Source: CAZRAL01 sp964598005
Lineage (GTDB): Bacteria > Pseudomonadota > Gammaproteobacteria > Burkholderiales > Usitatibacteraceae
Assembly (NCBI GenBank): GCA_964598005.1
Contig: CAZRAL010000079.1
Coordinates: 1 to 7,181, forward strand
Reading direction: 5' to 3'
Length of the DNA stretch: 7,181 nucleotides
How positions within the stretch are numbered: position 1 is the first letter of the stretch; each line of letters opens with the position of its first letter. Both the position numbers and the translations under genes were made by a program. Below are positions 1-7,084 of this stretch, piece after piece. The notes beneath the pieces are model-generated. The model worked only from the letters and a program-made list of their open reading frames with translations, ran no database searches and had not been told where the DNA came from.

Positions 1-47
1 CATGAACGCTAACGCTGGCGCGGCTGTCAGGGCTTTTGCAGGGACGA

Positions 48-1241
48 CTATTTAGGCCATTCCGCCGCCTGCTGAATATGAAAAAGCGCCTGTTCATGTT
101 TGCCTATCCGTTCCATCAAACGCGCCAGGGTCAGGTGTGCATCCAGAGAGGGCGAAAGCGCCACGCTGGCCTCAAGGTAACTCTGTGCTTTACCCCATAG
201 GGCTTGGCGCATACACAATTTGCCCAGCGTGAGTAACAGCGCCGCGTCGCGGGCATGCGTCCGCAACCATTTTTCGGCACGTTCGATCTGTGCCAGGGTC
301 GAGTCGCCTTTACAATCCGCATAAACATACACCAGACTTTCGTCCCAGTCTTGTTCGCCACGTTTATCTATTGCCTGTTCGATGACCTCCTGCGCATCTT
401 GCCCTGCACCCAGCTGAATCAGCTTTCCGGCGACCGTGACGGCAATGCCGCTGTCGTAACGCGAAGCAGGAGGTAACGCTTTCCAGTGATTCAATAATGT
501 TTCGCTATCCAGCGCGCGCGTCTTGAGCAAATTGAGTTCTGCATTGATGCGAATTTGCTGGGCAGCGGATTCCGGCAATAAGCCACTGCGCATGAGGGGC
601 GTCAAGGTGTCCAGCACATCCTGCCAGGCTTTTTCGGCTATTTCTGCTTCGATTTTCATTTTGAGAACGCCCGGATTTTTGGGGTCAACCTCAGCCAGCT
701 GTCGCAAGATTGGCAGCGCTTCGTCGGCCTTGCCATCATTGAGCAGCATATAGGCCTTGGAGGCATCGCGCATTGCTGCACCCGCCGCTTCGGTAATCTG
801 CTCCAGATAGGGAAGGGCTGCTGCGTACTTGCCGCCCTCATAAGCCGCCCAGGCCGCGGAGGCGTGCGCGAGATCGCGGGTTTGGTCGTGGCGCATGGCC
901 TGTTTGGCTTTGGCTTCGGCCTCGATAAATTGCCCTGAAAATAATGCGCGCTGGCTTTCAATCAAGGCATCGCGTGCCTTTTCACGGGCACGGGTGGCCT
1001 GAGTCGAGCGAATTTCATCCGGCAAACGTATCGTATAGCGGGTAAAGCGCCAGGCAAAATGGATGATCGCAAACAACCCGATCGCGATGATGACAAATAC
1101 CATCAGCGATAATTCGATGCGCCACGGTGGCACGACAAATACGACATAGCTACTCCCATAGCGTCCCGCCAATGCGATGGCCACCGCCAACGCAAACAAG
1201 GCAAAAACCCGCAAGGCAAGGCGCACGGGGAGTGACAGCAT
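48..1241 (-). CDS. hemY: HemY, inner-membrane TPR protein of the heme operon
   Basis: The protein has 397 residues, near the usual length for proteobacterial HemY. Two hydrophobic segments are visible at about residues 8-26 and 43-64. The stretch between them (SYVVFVVPPWRIELSL) is typical of the HemY N-terminal domain. The rest is soluble, helical and alanine-rich, with TPR-like helix pairs (for example around ALPILRQLAEVDPKNPG and ALLLTLGKLCMRQALWGKA). This predicts two membrane helices and a large TPR domain for protein contacts. The family is linked genetically to late heme synthesis but has no proven enzymatic activity; it is unrelated to the protoporphyrinogen oxidase also called HemY in Bacillus. 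I chose the ATG at 1239-1241, which forms TGATG with the hemX stop and suggests translational coupling; a TTG one codon earlier is less likely. It is the last gene of the unit in this window, and no terminator is visible in the remaining 47 bases. Confidence 0.93.
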   Translation of the reverse strand: MLSLPVRLALRVFALFALAVAIALAGRYGSSYVVFVVPPWRIELSLMVFVIIAIGLFAIIHFAWRFTRYTIRLPDEIRSTQATRAREKARDALIESQRALFSGQFIEAEAKAKQAMRHDQTRDLAHASAAWAAYEGGKYAAALPYLEQITEAAGAAMRDASKAYMLLNDGKADEALPILRQLAEVDPKNPGVLKMKIEAEIAEKAWQDVLDTLTPLMRSGLLPESAAQQIRINAELNLLKTRALDSETLLNHWKALPPASRYDSGIAVTVAGKLIQLGAGQDAQEVIEQAIDKRGEQDWDESLVYVYADCKGDSTLAQIERAEKWLRTHARDAALLLTLGKLCMRQALWGKAQSYLEASVALSPSLDAHLTLARLMERIGKHEQALFHIQQAAEWPK

Positions 1242-2278
1242 CAACGTGCCGGCCTTTCCCGCGCGGCGCGCATGGCGCGTATGGCGGCCAAACTAGCGGT
1301 AATATCGGAAACCGCAATGGAAACCGGGCTTTCCGCCAGTTGTTTAAGCGTGGCAATGGTATTAAGGTTGACCTTGGCCTTGGGGTCAAAGTATTTGACC
1401 AGCATGGTGCGCGCCAGATTGAGATCGTTTTTATAGTGCATTTCATCGCGCATCAGCAGCGCATTACGCGCTGAAAGCAAGCGCAGCTTGAGATTTTCAC
1501 GCAGGAAAAAACTTTGCTGAGGCGACAACAACGCGCTGTCGCCGGAATCCAGCTCACGAATACGCACTAATTGTTTTAACTCATTCCACAGGTCGTGGCC
1601 CAAGCGGGCCAGCCAGCCTTCTCCGGTTTTACTTGCATCCGGGGCAGGGTTCATGGCCTCAATCTTGTCCGGTAACGACAAGGGAAGCGTGGAAGCCAGC
1701 GTGGCAACATTATCCAGTTTCAGGCTGACGCCAACCGTGTCGACTTGTGGCAGCGCCTTGAGGCGATCCATATCCTGCGTCAGCGCACGGCGCAGTTGCA
1801 TCACTTGCAACTTGTCGGCCTTGGCAAGCCGCTGATCAACACTTTGTAATGCAATTAGCGCCGCCTTTACATTGCCCGCCAGCACCAACTCGCGGCTGGC
1901 GATATTGAGGGTTTGCTCAAGCTCTGCCAGCAACCAGTCATCCGGTGCGCGTGCCAGATCGCGGTACATTTCTTCCAGCGCAATACGCTGGCTCTGAAAT
2001 TCAGCCAGTTTGCCTTCCAGCTGGGATACCCGGCTTTGCGCATCGCGTAGATCCTTGACTAATTGCTCATTTTGCACAGCATGACGTGATATCGCCGCAT
2101 TGGCATCGGCCAGTTTGATGGCGGTATTTTGTATCAATGCTTCCGAAGCCGCTTGTCCACTTAACAGAGCCCACAGGGCAACCAGCAGGGCAATGATGCT
2201 GATGGCGATACCGGCCATGATCCAGACCGACTTGGCTGATTTGGATGATTCTTGAAAGGGATTATCGTGTGGTTGCAT
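1241..2278 (-). CDS. hemX: HemX, membrane-anchored coiled-coil protein of the heme operon
   Basis: The protein has 345 residues. A short polar N-terminus (MQPHDNPFQESSKSAKS) is followed by one membrane helix at about residues 19-39 (start VWIMAGIAISII), then a heptad-rich, charged coiled-coil stretch at about 45-110 (KLADANAAISRHAVQNEQ and onward). The C-terminal helical domain contains DDWLLAELEQTLNIASREL and SPQQSFFLRENLKLRLLSAR, hallmarks of the HemX family. Family members are often labelled uroporphyrin-III C-methyltransferase, but no SAM-binding methyltransferase domain is present, so that label should not be applied. The likely topology is a cytoplasmic N-terminus with the bulk in the periplasm. 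The role is unsettled; operon position suggests support of tetrapyrrole synthesis. The ATG at 2276-2278 is preferred over the TTG just before it. The gene starts 17 bases inside the end of hemD and has no clear Shine-Dalgarno sequence, which fits translation coupled to hemD. Confidence 0.93.
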   Translation of the reverse strand: MQPHDNPFQESSKSAKSVWIMAGIAISIIALLVALWALLSGQAASEALIQNTAIKLADANAAISRHAVQNEQLVKDLRDAQSRVSQLEGKLAEFQSQRIALEEMYRDLARAPDDWLLAELEQTLNIASRELVLAGNVKAALIALQSVDQRLAKADKLQVMQLRRALTQDMDRLKALPQVDTVGVSLKLDNVATLASTLPLSLPDKIEAMNPAPDASKTGEGWLARLGHDLWNELKQLVRIRELDSGDSALLSPQQSFFLRENLKLRLLSARNALLMRDEMHYKNDLNLARTMLVKYFDPKAKVNLNTIATLKQLAESPVSIAVSDITASLAAIRAMRAARERPAR

Positions 2279-3161
2279 CAAAATTTTTCGTCATTAATTG
2301 CGGTTTTAACCTGGCCAGCGCCTCAACAAGCGCGTGATCTCCAATGCCCGTAACAGCAACTTCGGGAAACCCCCTTGCTTTTACAGCTTCAGCCACGCGG
2401 GAATGCGGCACCAGAATTGTAAGGCCAGAAAGGGCGCGTTGTGCAACCGGCTTTTCAAGAATAGTCAATAATGCATCAAAAGTTTCAACGCTTTGCACGC
2501 TCAACGCGTGGACATCGCCCGCCAAAAGACTGTTGATTAACGGTACCCGCTCGGCCTCGGGCCATGTGGCGGGGCGTCGTATATAGCACTCCAGCTGACT
2601 TACTTTGTATCCGCGTGAGGACAAGGTGGCCGCCAACACCGGGCGCCCCCCCTGCGCGCTTTTGCCGCGAAAAATAAAAATTTCTTGATTCTTGATGGCA
2701 TCTGGTTCGCATAACACAGGAAGCGCCAGAATGGCCTCGCTGTCGCTCCCTGAATCAGAGGTCACAATCCCGGTTACGCCCCTTTCATTAAGAGCGGCCA
2801 CAGTCGCCGCGCCAATCGCAATTATCTGTGTTTTTGCAGGGAATCCACCTTGCGCTACGATCCACGGCCAGCCAAATTGGACCGCGTTGGCGCTGGTGAA
2901 AATGGCCCAGCAGCATTGATCCCGCTTAGCCAGCACCTGATGAATGGCGTTTGCCTCTGGACCGGTGGGGTCTATTGCCACCACCTCGATGGCCGGATGT
3001 ATCAAACATTTCGCACCTGCTGATTCCAGCGCCGCCGCCGTGTGCTGTGCCTGCTCGCGGGGGCGGCAGATCATTACGGTCAGCCCCTCCAATAAGGAAT
3101 GGACGGGCGTCACAACAGGAGCTGCAGCTATGCGGTTGGGCAGATTTGGCAGGTTTGGCAC
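2262..3161 (-). CDS. hemD: Uroporphyrinogen-III synthase
   Basis: HemD cyclises hydroxymethylbilane with inversion of ring D to give uroporphyrinogen III, acting in the cytosol directly after HemC. Family landmarks are present in order, counted from the chosen start: the first-strand motif ending ICRPREQA (31-38), AIFTSANAVQF near 87-96, IAIGAATVAAL near 114-124, FRGKSAQGGRP near 164-174, ECYIRRP near 191-197 and ILVPHSRVAEA near 249-259. Conservation in this family is low, but the combination and the position behind hemC make the call firm. The start is uncertain. The GTG at 3159-3161 has AAGAGG seven bases upstream and gives 299 residues. A TTG at 3179 abuts the hemC stop. An ATG at 3074 has GGAGGGG nine bases upstream but would cut away most of the first beta strand (LEGLTVMICRP). 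The N-terminal 25 or so residues look unconserved and include a PNLPNLPN repeat. The end overlaps hemX by 17 bases. Confidence 0.92.
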   Translation of the reverse strand: MPNLPNLPNRIAAAPVVTPVHSLLEGLTVMICRPREQAQHTAAALESAGAKCLIHPAIEVVAIDPTGPEANAIHQVLAKRDQCCWAIFTSANAVQFGWPWIVAQGGFPAKTQIIAIGAATVAALNERGVTGIVTSDSGSDSEAILALPVLCEPDAIKNQEIFIFRGKSAQGGRPVLAATLSSRGYKVSQLECYIRRPATWPEAERVPLINSLLAGDVHALSVQSVETFDALLTILEKPVAQRALSGLTILVPHSRVAEAVKARGFPEVAVTGIGDHALVEALARLKPQLMTKNFDATTR

Positions 3162-3162
3162 T
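3136..3162 (-). repeat. Three imperfect 9-bp tandem units at the hemD 5' end
   Basis: On the plus strand the units are TTGGGCAGA, TTTGGCAGG and TTTGGCACT. On the coding strand they are read as PNLPNLPN directly after the GTG start candidate of hemD. The array sits in the unconserved N-terminal extension, so its length could vary without harming the enzyme core. Confidence 0.6.
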
Positions 3163-3179
3163 GTGGAGCCTCTTGCCAA

Positions 3180-4112
3180 CTATGGGGCCTGCAATGCGGC
3201 CAGAATACGGTCTGCCCCCAAAGCCAATAATTTTTCGCCCAGCGCGCGGCCTAATCGGGCAGCATCGGCTGGTGAACCCGATAGCGTGGCTTTGACGTGT
3301 GAACTGCCGTCCGGCATGCCCACCAAACCGCTAATCGTCAGCTGAGCGCTTTCCATCTGAGCGTAACCTGCGAGTGGAATATCGCAACTACCCTGCAGGG
3401 CAGCCCCGAAAGCGCGTTCCGCTACCACACAAGCGGTGGTAGCCATATTGCCCAGCGGTTCCAGATGTGCTGATAAATCGGTACGGTTTGACAAATACTC
3501 GATGGCCAGCGCACCCTGCCCTACTGCGGGCAATGAATCGGCCAAAGCAAGGAAGGCGCGGATGCGCTTTTCCAAGCCCAATCGTTTTAACCCCGCGGCA
3601 GCCAGGATAATGGCCTCATATTCGCCCTCATCCAGCTTGCGCAAACGGGTATTGACGTTGCCGCGCAGTGAGCGAATGTCGAGATGCGGGTAACGAAGGC
3701 GCAGTTGACATTCGCGCCGCAAGCTCGAGGTACCGACTCTGGCGCCGCTGGGCAACCCGGCCAGGCTGGTGTAATCGTTGGAAACAAAAGCATCGCGTGC
3801 ATCTTCCCGTTCCCCAACCACCATCATGGCAAATCCCTCAGCCAGTTGCATGGGCATATCTTTCATGGAATGCACAGCAATATCGGCGCGGCCCTGCTGG
3901 AGTGCAACTTCCAGCTCTTTGATAAAAAGCCCTTTGCCCCCGATTTGCGCCAGCGGACGATCCACAATCTGATCACCTCGCGTAGTCATGGGCAGGATGG
4001 ACACCTCCTGTGCAATCCCCATCGTTTGCAACTTGGTCGCGATCATCTGGCTTTGCGCCAGCGCCAGTGCGCTTTCACGCGAGGCGATAACAATACGTTT
4101 AAGGGATGACAT
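3180..4112 (-). CDS. hemC: Hydroxymethylbilane synthase (porphobilinogen deaminase)
   Basis: HemC joins four porphobilinogen molecules head to tail into hydroxymethylbilane, using a covalently bound dipyrromethane cofactor. The protein has 310 residues, the usual length. Visible landmarks are the N-terminal strand IVIASRESALALAQ, the TTRGD motif at 43-47, GGKGLFIKELE at 58-68, the catalytic aspartate D85 in AVHSMKDMP, GTSSLRRECQLR with substrate/cofactor-binding arginines, and the cofactor-attachment cysteine C243 in GSCDIPLAGYA. All key residues are intact, so the enzyme should be active. The ATG at 4110-4112 is chosen because homologues begin just before the RIATRxSxLAL-type strand. The frame stays open upstream to 4469, but that part runs inside topB and has no HemC character. 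No good Shine-Dalgarno sequence precedes the ATG (minus-strand upstream bases TTCTTATTCCGTC), which is odd for the first gene of the hem block. Its TAG stop is followed at once by hemD. Confidence 0.97.
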   Translation of the reverse strand: MSSLKRIVIASRESALALAQSQMIATKLQTMGIAQEVSILPMTTRGDQIVDRPLAQIGGKGLFIKELEVALQQGRADIAVHSMKDMPMQLAEGFAMMVVGEREDARDAFVSNDYTSLAGLPSGARVGTSSLRRECQLRLRYPHLDIRSLRGNVNTRLRKLDEGEYEAIILAAAGLKRLGLEKRIRAFLALADSLPAVGQGALAIEYLSNRTDLSAHLEPLGNMATTACVVAERAFGAALQGSCDIPLAGYAQMESAQLTISGLVGMPDGSSHVKATLSGSPADAARLGRALGEKLLALGADRILAALQAP

Positions 4113-4123
4113 GACGGAATAAG

Positions 4124-4157
4124 AAAAACGTTGCGTGCATTCACTCAACAACGTCTC
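4124..4157 (-). terminator. Weak hairpin with T-run between topB and hemC (possible terminator or attenuator)
   Basis: On the minus strand ACGTTG (4149-4154) pairs perfectly with CAACGT (4128-4133), and the second arm continues into a run of five T's at 4124-4128. With G-U wobbles the stem could extend to about nine pairs and reach the topB stop codon. GTG/CAC inside the 15-base loop adds three weak pairs. The stem is GC-poor, so termination would be partial at most. It occupies most of the 43-base gap before hemC. It may reduce read-through from topB into the hem genes, or may be chance. Confidence 0.3.
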
Positions 4158-6876
4158 ATGCTGCTTTACGTTTACGCGATGTTCCGGCTTTGACGACCCT
4201 GGTCTTGGATACACCGGCTTTGGCGGCGAGCAGTTCAAGCGCCTCATCAAGTGTAAGCGTTTCAGGCTGTTTGTTGCCCGGAACCGTGGCGTTGGTTTTA
4301 CCATGCTTGACATAGGGCCCATAGCGCCCGGTATACAGACCAATCTCCTGATCGTCATCAGGGTGTTTGCCCAGAATGCGCAGCACTCCGGCCGTCGGAG
4401 ATTTGGCAGATTTGCCCGCCGTTTTCGTTCCTCCCGTGCGGGCTTCAAATTCGAAACCGATCTTGCCATCCTCCTGGCGTACCAGATAAGCCGAAAAGGG
4501 GCGACCCTTTTTTGAAATGAATTTTTCCAGTAGATCGGTTTTACCGGTTTGCAGTAATTTAATCATCTGCTCGCGTTCGATCGGGCGCTTGAGAATCATT
4601 CGTCCCGAACGAAAATCGCACGTGCGCGCCGCGCCGATAGCCTTTTCGCATGTATACGCGTTGGGCATTTCAAAGACACGCGAACTGCACTTCGGGCACG
4701 CGCCGAGTGGTTCCTGGGTAGAAAAATCCGGCGCTTCGTCGCCTGTGCTTCCATCCTGATCACCCCAGGAAAACTCGATGGCAAACTCTTTGTTCAGGAC
4801 AAGATTGGCCGAAAAGGCGCGCCCCTGCTTGCTTCTGAAGCCATCGAGCGGGCCGACTTCGCCCTTTTCAATCAGCGCTTCAGCCTCGCTGACTTCAAGC
4901 TGACGCCCAGCAAGGATTTTCCAGAAACCAAAATCGCATTTTTGACACTGGAACTTCTTGTAATTTTCGTGAATCTCGCTGCCGCATTTCGGGCACGGAA
5001 TATTCAACTTGCCAAAATCCCCGGGGATCGTATCGGCTTCATAATTCTTGGCCTGGCCGACGATGTGCTTCGTCATTTCAACGATTTCTGCCATGAATTT
5101 CTTGCGCGACAGTTTGCCTTGCTGCATCTGCAACAGCTTGTGCTCCCATTCCGCCGTCAACTCAGGCGAGAAAAGCTCGGGCACGCCGAGACCGTGCAGC
5201 AACGTCATCAGGGAAAAAGCCTTGGCGGTTGGAATGAGATCACGGCCTTCACGCAGCACATACTTTTCATAAAGCAGGCCCTCGATAATCGCAGCCCGCG
5301 TCGCGGGCGTGCCCAGCCCCTTTTCCTTCATCGCCGCACGGAGTTCTTCATCGTCGATCAATTTACCCGCGCCTTCCATTGCCGATAGCAAGGTGGCTTC
5401 ATTGAGGCGTGGAGGCGGCTTGGTTGCATGAGGCAACACCATTACCTCTTTGGCCGTAACCGCTTCAGCGGGCTTCACCACTGGCAAATTGACCCCCGCA
5501 CCCTCAGCTGTTTCCGCTTCGCGACCATACACGGCCAACCAGCCGGGATTGATCAGCACCTTGCCTTCTGACTTGAAGGGCTCGCCTGCAACCCGCGTAA
5601 TACGCGTGGTTTGCAAAAACTCCGCATGGGGATGGAATACGGCCAGAAAGCGCTTGACCACAAAATCATAGAGCTTAGCCTCGATTTCACTCAGCGCTTT
5701 GGGAGCCTGCAGGGTGGGAATAATCGCAAAATGGTCAGAAATTTTCGTGTTATCGAAAATACGCTTGTTGGGCTTGACCCACTTTTCATCGAGAATTTTC
5801 TTGGCAAACGTGTGATAGCTGCCTTCCTTCAACATCTTCAACGTTTCATTGACCGTGCCGATGTAATCCTCGGGCAAGGCGCGTGCGTCGGTGCGCGGAT
5901 AGGTCAGCACCTTATGTTTCTCATATAACGCTTGCGCCAATCCCAGCGTCGTCTTGGCGCTGAAGCCAAAGCGCGAATTGGCTTCGCGCTGCAACGAGGT
6001 CAAGTCAAACAAAAGCGGTGCAGCCTGAGTAGTGGGTTTCGCTTCCTCGCTCACCTCTCCTGTTTTGCCAAGACATTTGGTAACCAGCGCCTGGGCTTTT
6101 TTGATATCCCACAGGCGCTCAGCCCTCAGAGCTTCATCGTCGGTTTTTTTGAATTTTTCATCAAACCAGCGCCCCTGATACTCTCCGCCCGAGGCCTTGA
6201 ATGTGGCCTGCACTTCCCAGTAATCGCGGGAGACAAACTTCTTTATCTTTTCCTCGCGCTCAACCAGAATGGCTAATGTAGGCGTTTGCACACGGCCTAC
6301 CGTGGTCAACTGAAACCCGCCCGATCGGGAATTGAAAGCGGTCATCGCACGCGTGCCGTTGATACCCACCAGCCAATCCGATTCACTGCGGCACACCGCA
6401 GCGTCTGCCAGGGGCATCATCGCTTTGTCGCTTTGCAACTTGTGGAAACCTTCGCGGATGGCGGCCTGCGTCATCGATTGCAGCCATAGCCGCTGAATCG
6501 GCTGCCTGGCTTTTGCATATTGCACGATATAGCGGAAAATCAACTCGCCTTCGCGCCCCGCGTCGCAGGCATTAATCAAACCGCTAACATCCTTGCGCTT
6601 GATCAGCTTGATCAGCAGCTTCAACCGCGACTCGGTTTTTTCGATGGGGCGCAACGCAAAATGCGAAGGAATGGCAGGCAGATGCGCAAAAGTCCACTTG
6701 CCACGCTTGACTTCCTCCTCTTCCGGCATGGCAATTTCAACCAGATGTCCGATAGCAGACGAAAGGACATATTCGTCGCTTTCGAAATAATCGTCTTTTT
6801 TGGTAAAGCCGCCCAATGCCTTCGCAATATCACTGGCGACGGAAGGTTTTTCAGCGATGATCAAGCTTTTGGCCAT
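4156..6876 (-). CDS. topB: Type IA DNA topoisomerase (topoisomerase III type, long form)
   Basis: This enzyme relaxes or decatenates DNA by passing a strand through a transient single-strand break held by a 5'-phosphotyrosine. Numbering is from the ATG at 6874-6876. The Toprim domain begins SLIIAEKPSVASDIAKALGG, with catalytic E9 and the acidic cluster DAGREGE at 105-111. VGRVQTPTLA lies at 193-202, and the active-site tyrosine is Y326 in LTYPRTDAR. Two zinc ribbons follow: CPKC(628-631)...CQKC(644-647) and CPKC(727-730)...C743...C753. Repeats of the topoisomerase C-terminal type lie near 672-705, 775-810 and 845-880 (GRYGPYVKHG), ending in a basic tail RKRKAA. At 906 residues it is much longer than E. 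coli TopB (about 650), because of this TopA-like C-terminal region. Some annotations may call it topA. An in-frame GTG at 6886-6888 would add four residues; neither start has a clear Shine-Dalgarno, and the ATG is preferred because it places the conserved strand as in homologues. Confidence 0.95.
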   Translation of the reverse strand: MAKSLIIAEKPSVASDIAKALGGFTKKDDYFESDEYVLSSAIGHLVEIAMPEEEEVKRGKWTFAHLPAIPSHFALRPIEKTESRLKLLIKLIKRKDVSGLINACDAGREGELIFRYIVQYAKARQPIQRLWLQSMTQAAIREGFHKLQSDKAMMPLADAAVCRSESDWLVGINGTRAMTAFNSRSGGFQLTTVGRVQTPTLAILVEREEKIKKFVSRDYWEVQATFKASGGEYQGRWFDEKFKKTDDEALRAERLWDIKKAQALVTKCLGKTGEVSEEAKPTTQAAPLLFDLTSLQREANSRFGFSAKTTLGLAQALYEKHKVLTYPRTDARALPEDYIGTVNETLKMLKEGSYHTFAKKILDEKWVKPNKRIFDNTKISDHFAIIPTLQAPKALSEIEAKLYDFVVKRFLAVFHPHAEFLQTTRITRVAGEPFKSEGKVLINPGWLAVYGREAETAEGAGVNLPVVKPAEAVTAKEVMVLPHATKPPPRLNEATLLSAMEGAGKLIDDEELRAAMKEKGLGTPATRAAIIEGLLYEKYVLREGRDLIPTAKAFSLMTLLHGLGVPELFSPELTAEWEHKLLQMQQGKLSRKKFMAEIVEMTKHIVGQAKNYEADTIPGDFGKLNIPCPKCGSEIHENYKKFQCQKCDFGFWKILAGRQLEVSEAEALIEKGEVGPLDGFRSKQGRAFSANLVLNKEFAIEFSWGDQDGSTGDEAPDFSTQEPLGACPKCSSRVFEMPNAYTCEKAIGAARTCDFRSGRMILKRPIEREQMIKLLQTGKTDLLEKFISKKGRPFSAYLVRQEDGKIGFEFEARTGGTKTAGKSAKSPTAGVLRILGKHPDDDQEIGLYTGRYGPYVKHGKTNATVPGNKQPETLTLDEALELLAAKAGVSKTRVVKAGTSRKRKAA

Positions 6877-6906
6877 AGGTAGATTCACTGTGGATCAATA
6901 TTCTTT

Positions 6907-7055
6907 AGACTTCTTTCGAAACTTGCTGCGCTTGACATAACGGCGTTGCACGGTGGCGGTGGCTCAAAATCCTCATTTACTTCCTTGTGAACTGCGGTTT
7001 TTCGCCGCCATGTGCCTTGTTTTGTCTTCGCTCGCGACTATTTCGAAAGAAGTCT
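6907..7055. mobile_element. MITE-like 149-bp element with perfect 15-bp terminal inverted repeats
   Basis: AGACTTCTTTCGAAA at 6907-6921 is the exact reverse complement of TTTCGAAAGAAGTCT at 7041-7055. The arms stay imperfectly complementary further in: GACA 6934-6937 with TGTC 7023-7026, GCAC 6948-6951 with GTGC 7012-7015, and TGGCGG 6954-6959 with CCGCCA 7005-7010. Each arm is thus about 53 bases, around a central region of about 45 bases (6960-7004). TTT lies immediately outside both ends (6904-6906 and 7056-7058), compatible with a 3-bp target duplication, although TTT is easily matched by chance. No transposase is encoded. This architecture fits a non-autonomous miniature inverted-repeat element. 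The alternative is a structured 5' leader RNA, or both. I cannot name a parent insertion sequence from the sequence alone. Confidence 0.5.
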
Positions 7056-7084
7056 TTTGCATGAAATTCAGCGAAAAGGCACAG

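Noticed and set aside
2..55. Plus-strand frame from the left edge (MNANAGAAVRAFAGTTI, stop TAG 53-55) that could be the end of a convergent gene overlapping the hemY stop.
   Set aside because: Only 17 codons are visible, with no recognisable family signal; an open frame this short is expected by chance.
4113..4469. N-terminal extension of hemC by 119 codons.
   Set aside because: It lies antiphase inside the well-conserved topB C-terminus, has no HemC similarity, and the family starts at the ATG at 4112.
131..6833. Numerous plus-strand and alternative-frame open frames of 60-150 codons across hemY, hemX, hemD, hemC and topB.
   Set aside because: They are antisense or shifted shadows of the five conserved genes, with no family signals or start-site support.
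6932..6937. TTGACA, a perfect -35 hexamer on the plus strand.
   Set aside because: No plausible -10 box at 15-19 bases downstream, and no plus-strand gene follows.
6938..6990. Integron attC-like site (GTTATGT near the inverted repeat).
   Set aside because: The core does not fit GTTRRRY and no partner RYYYAAC box lies at the right place.
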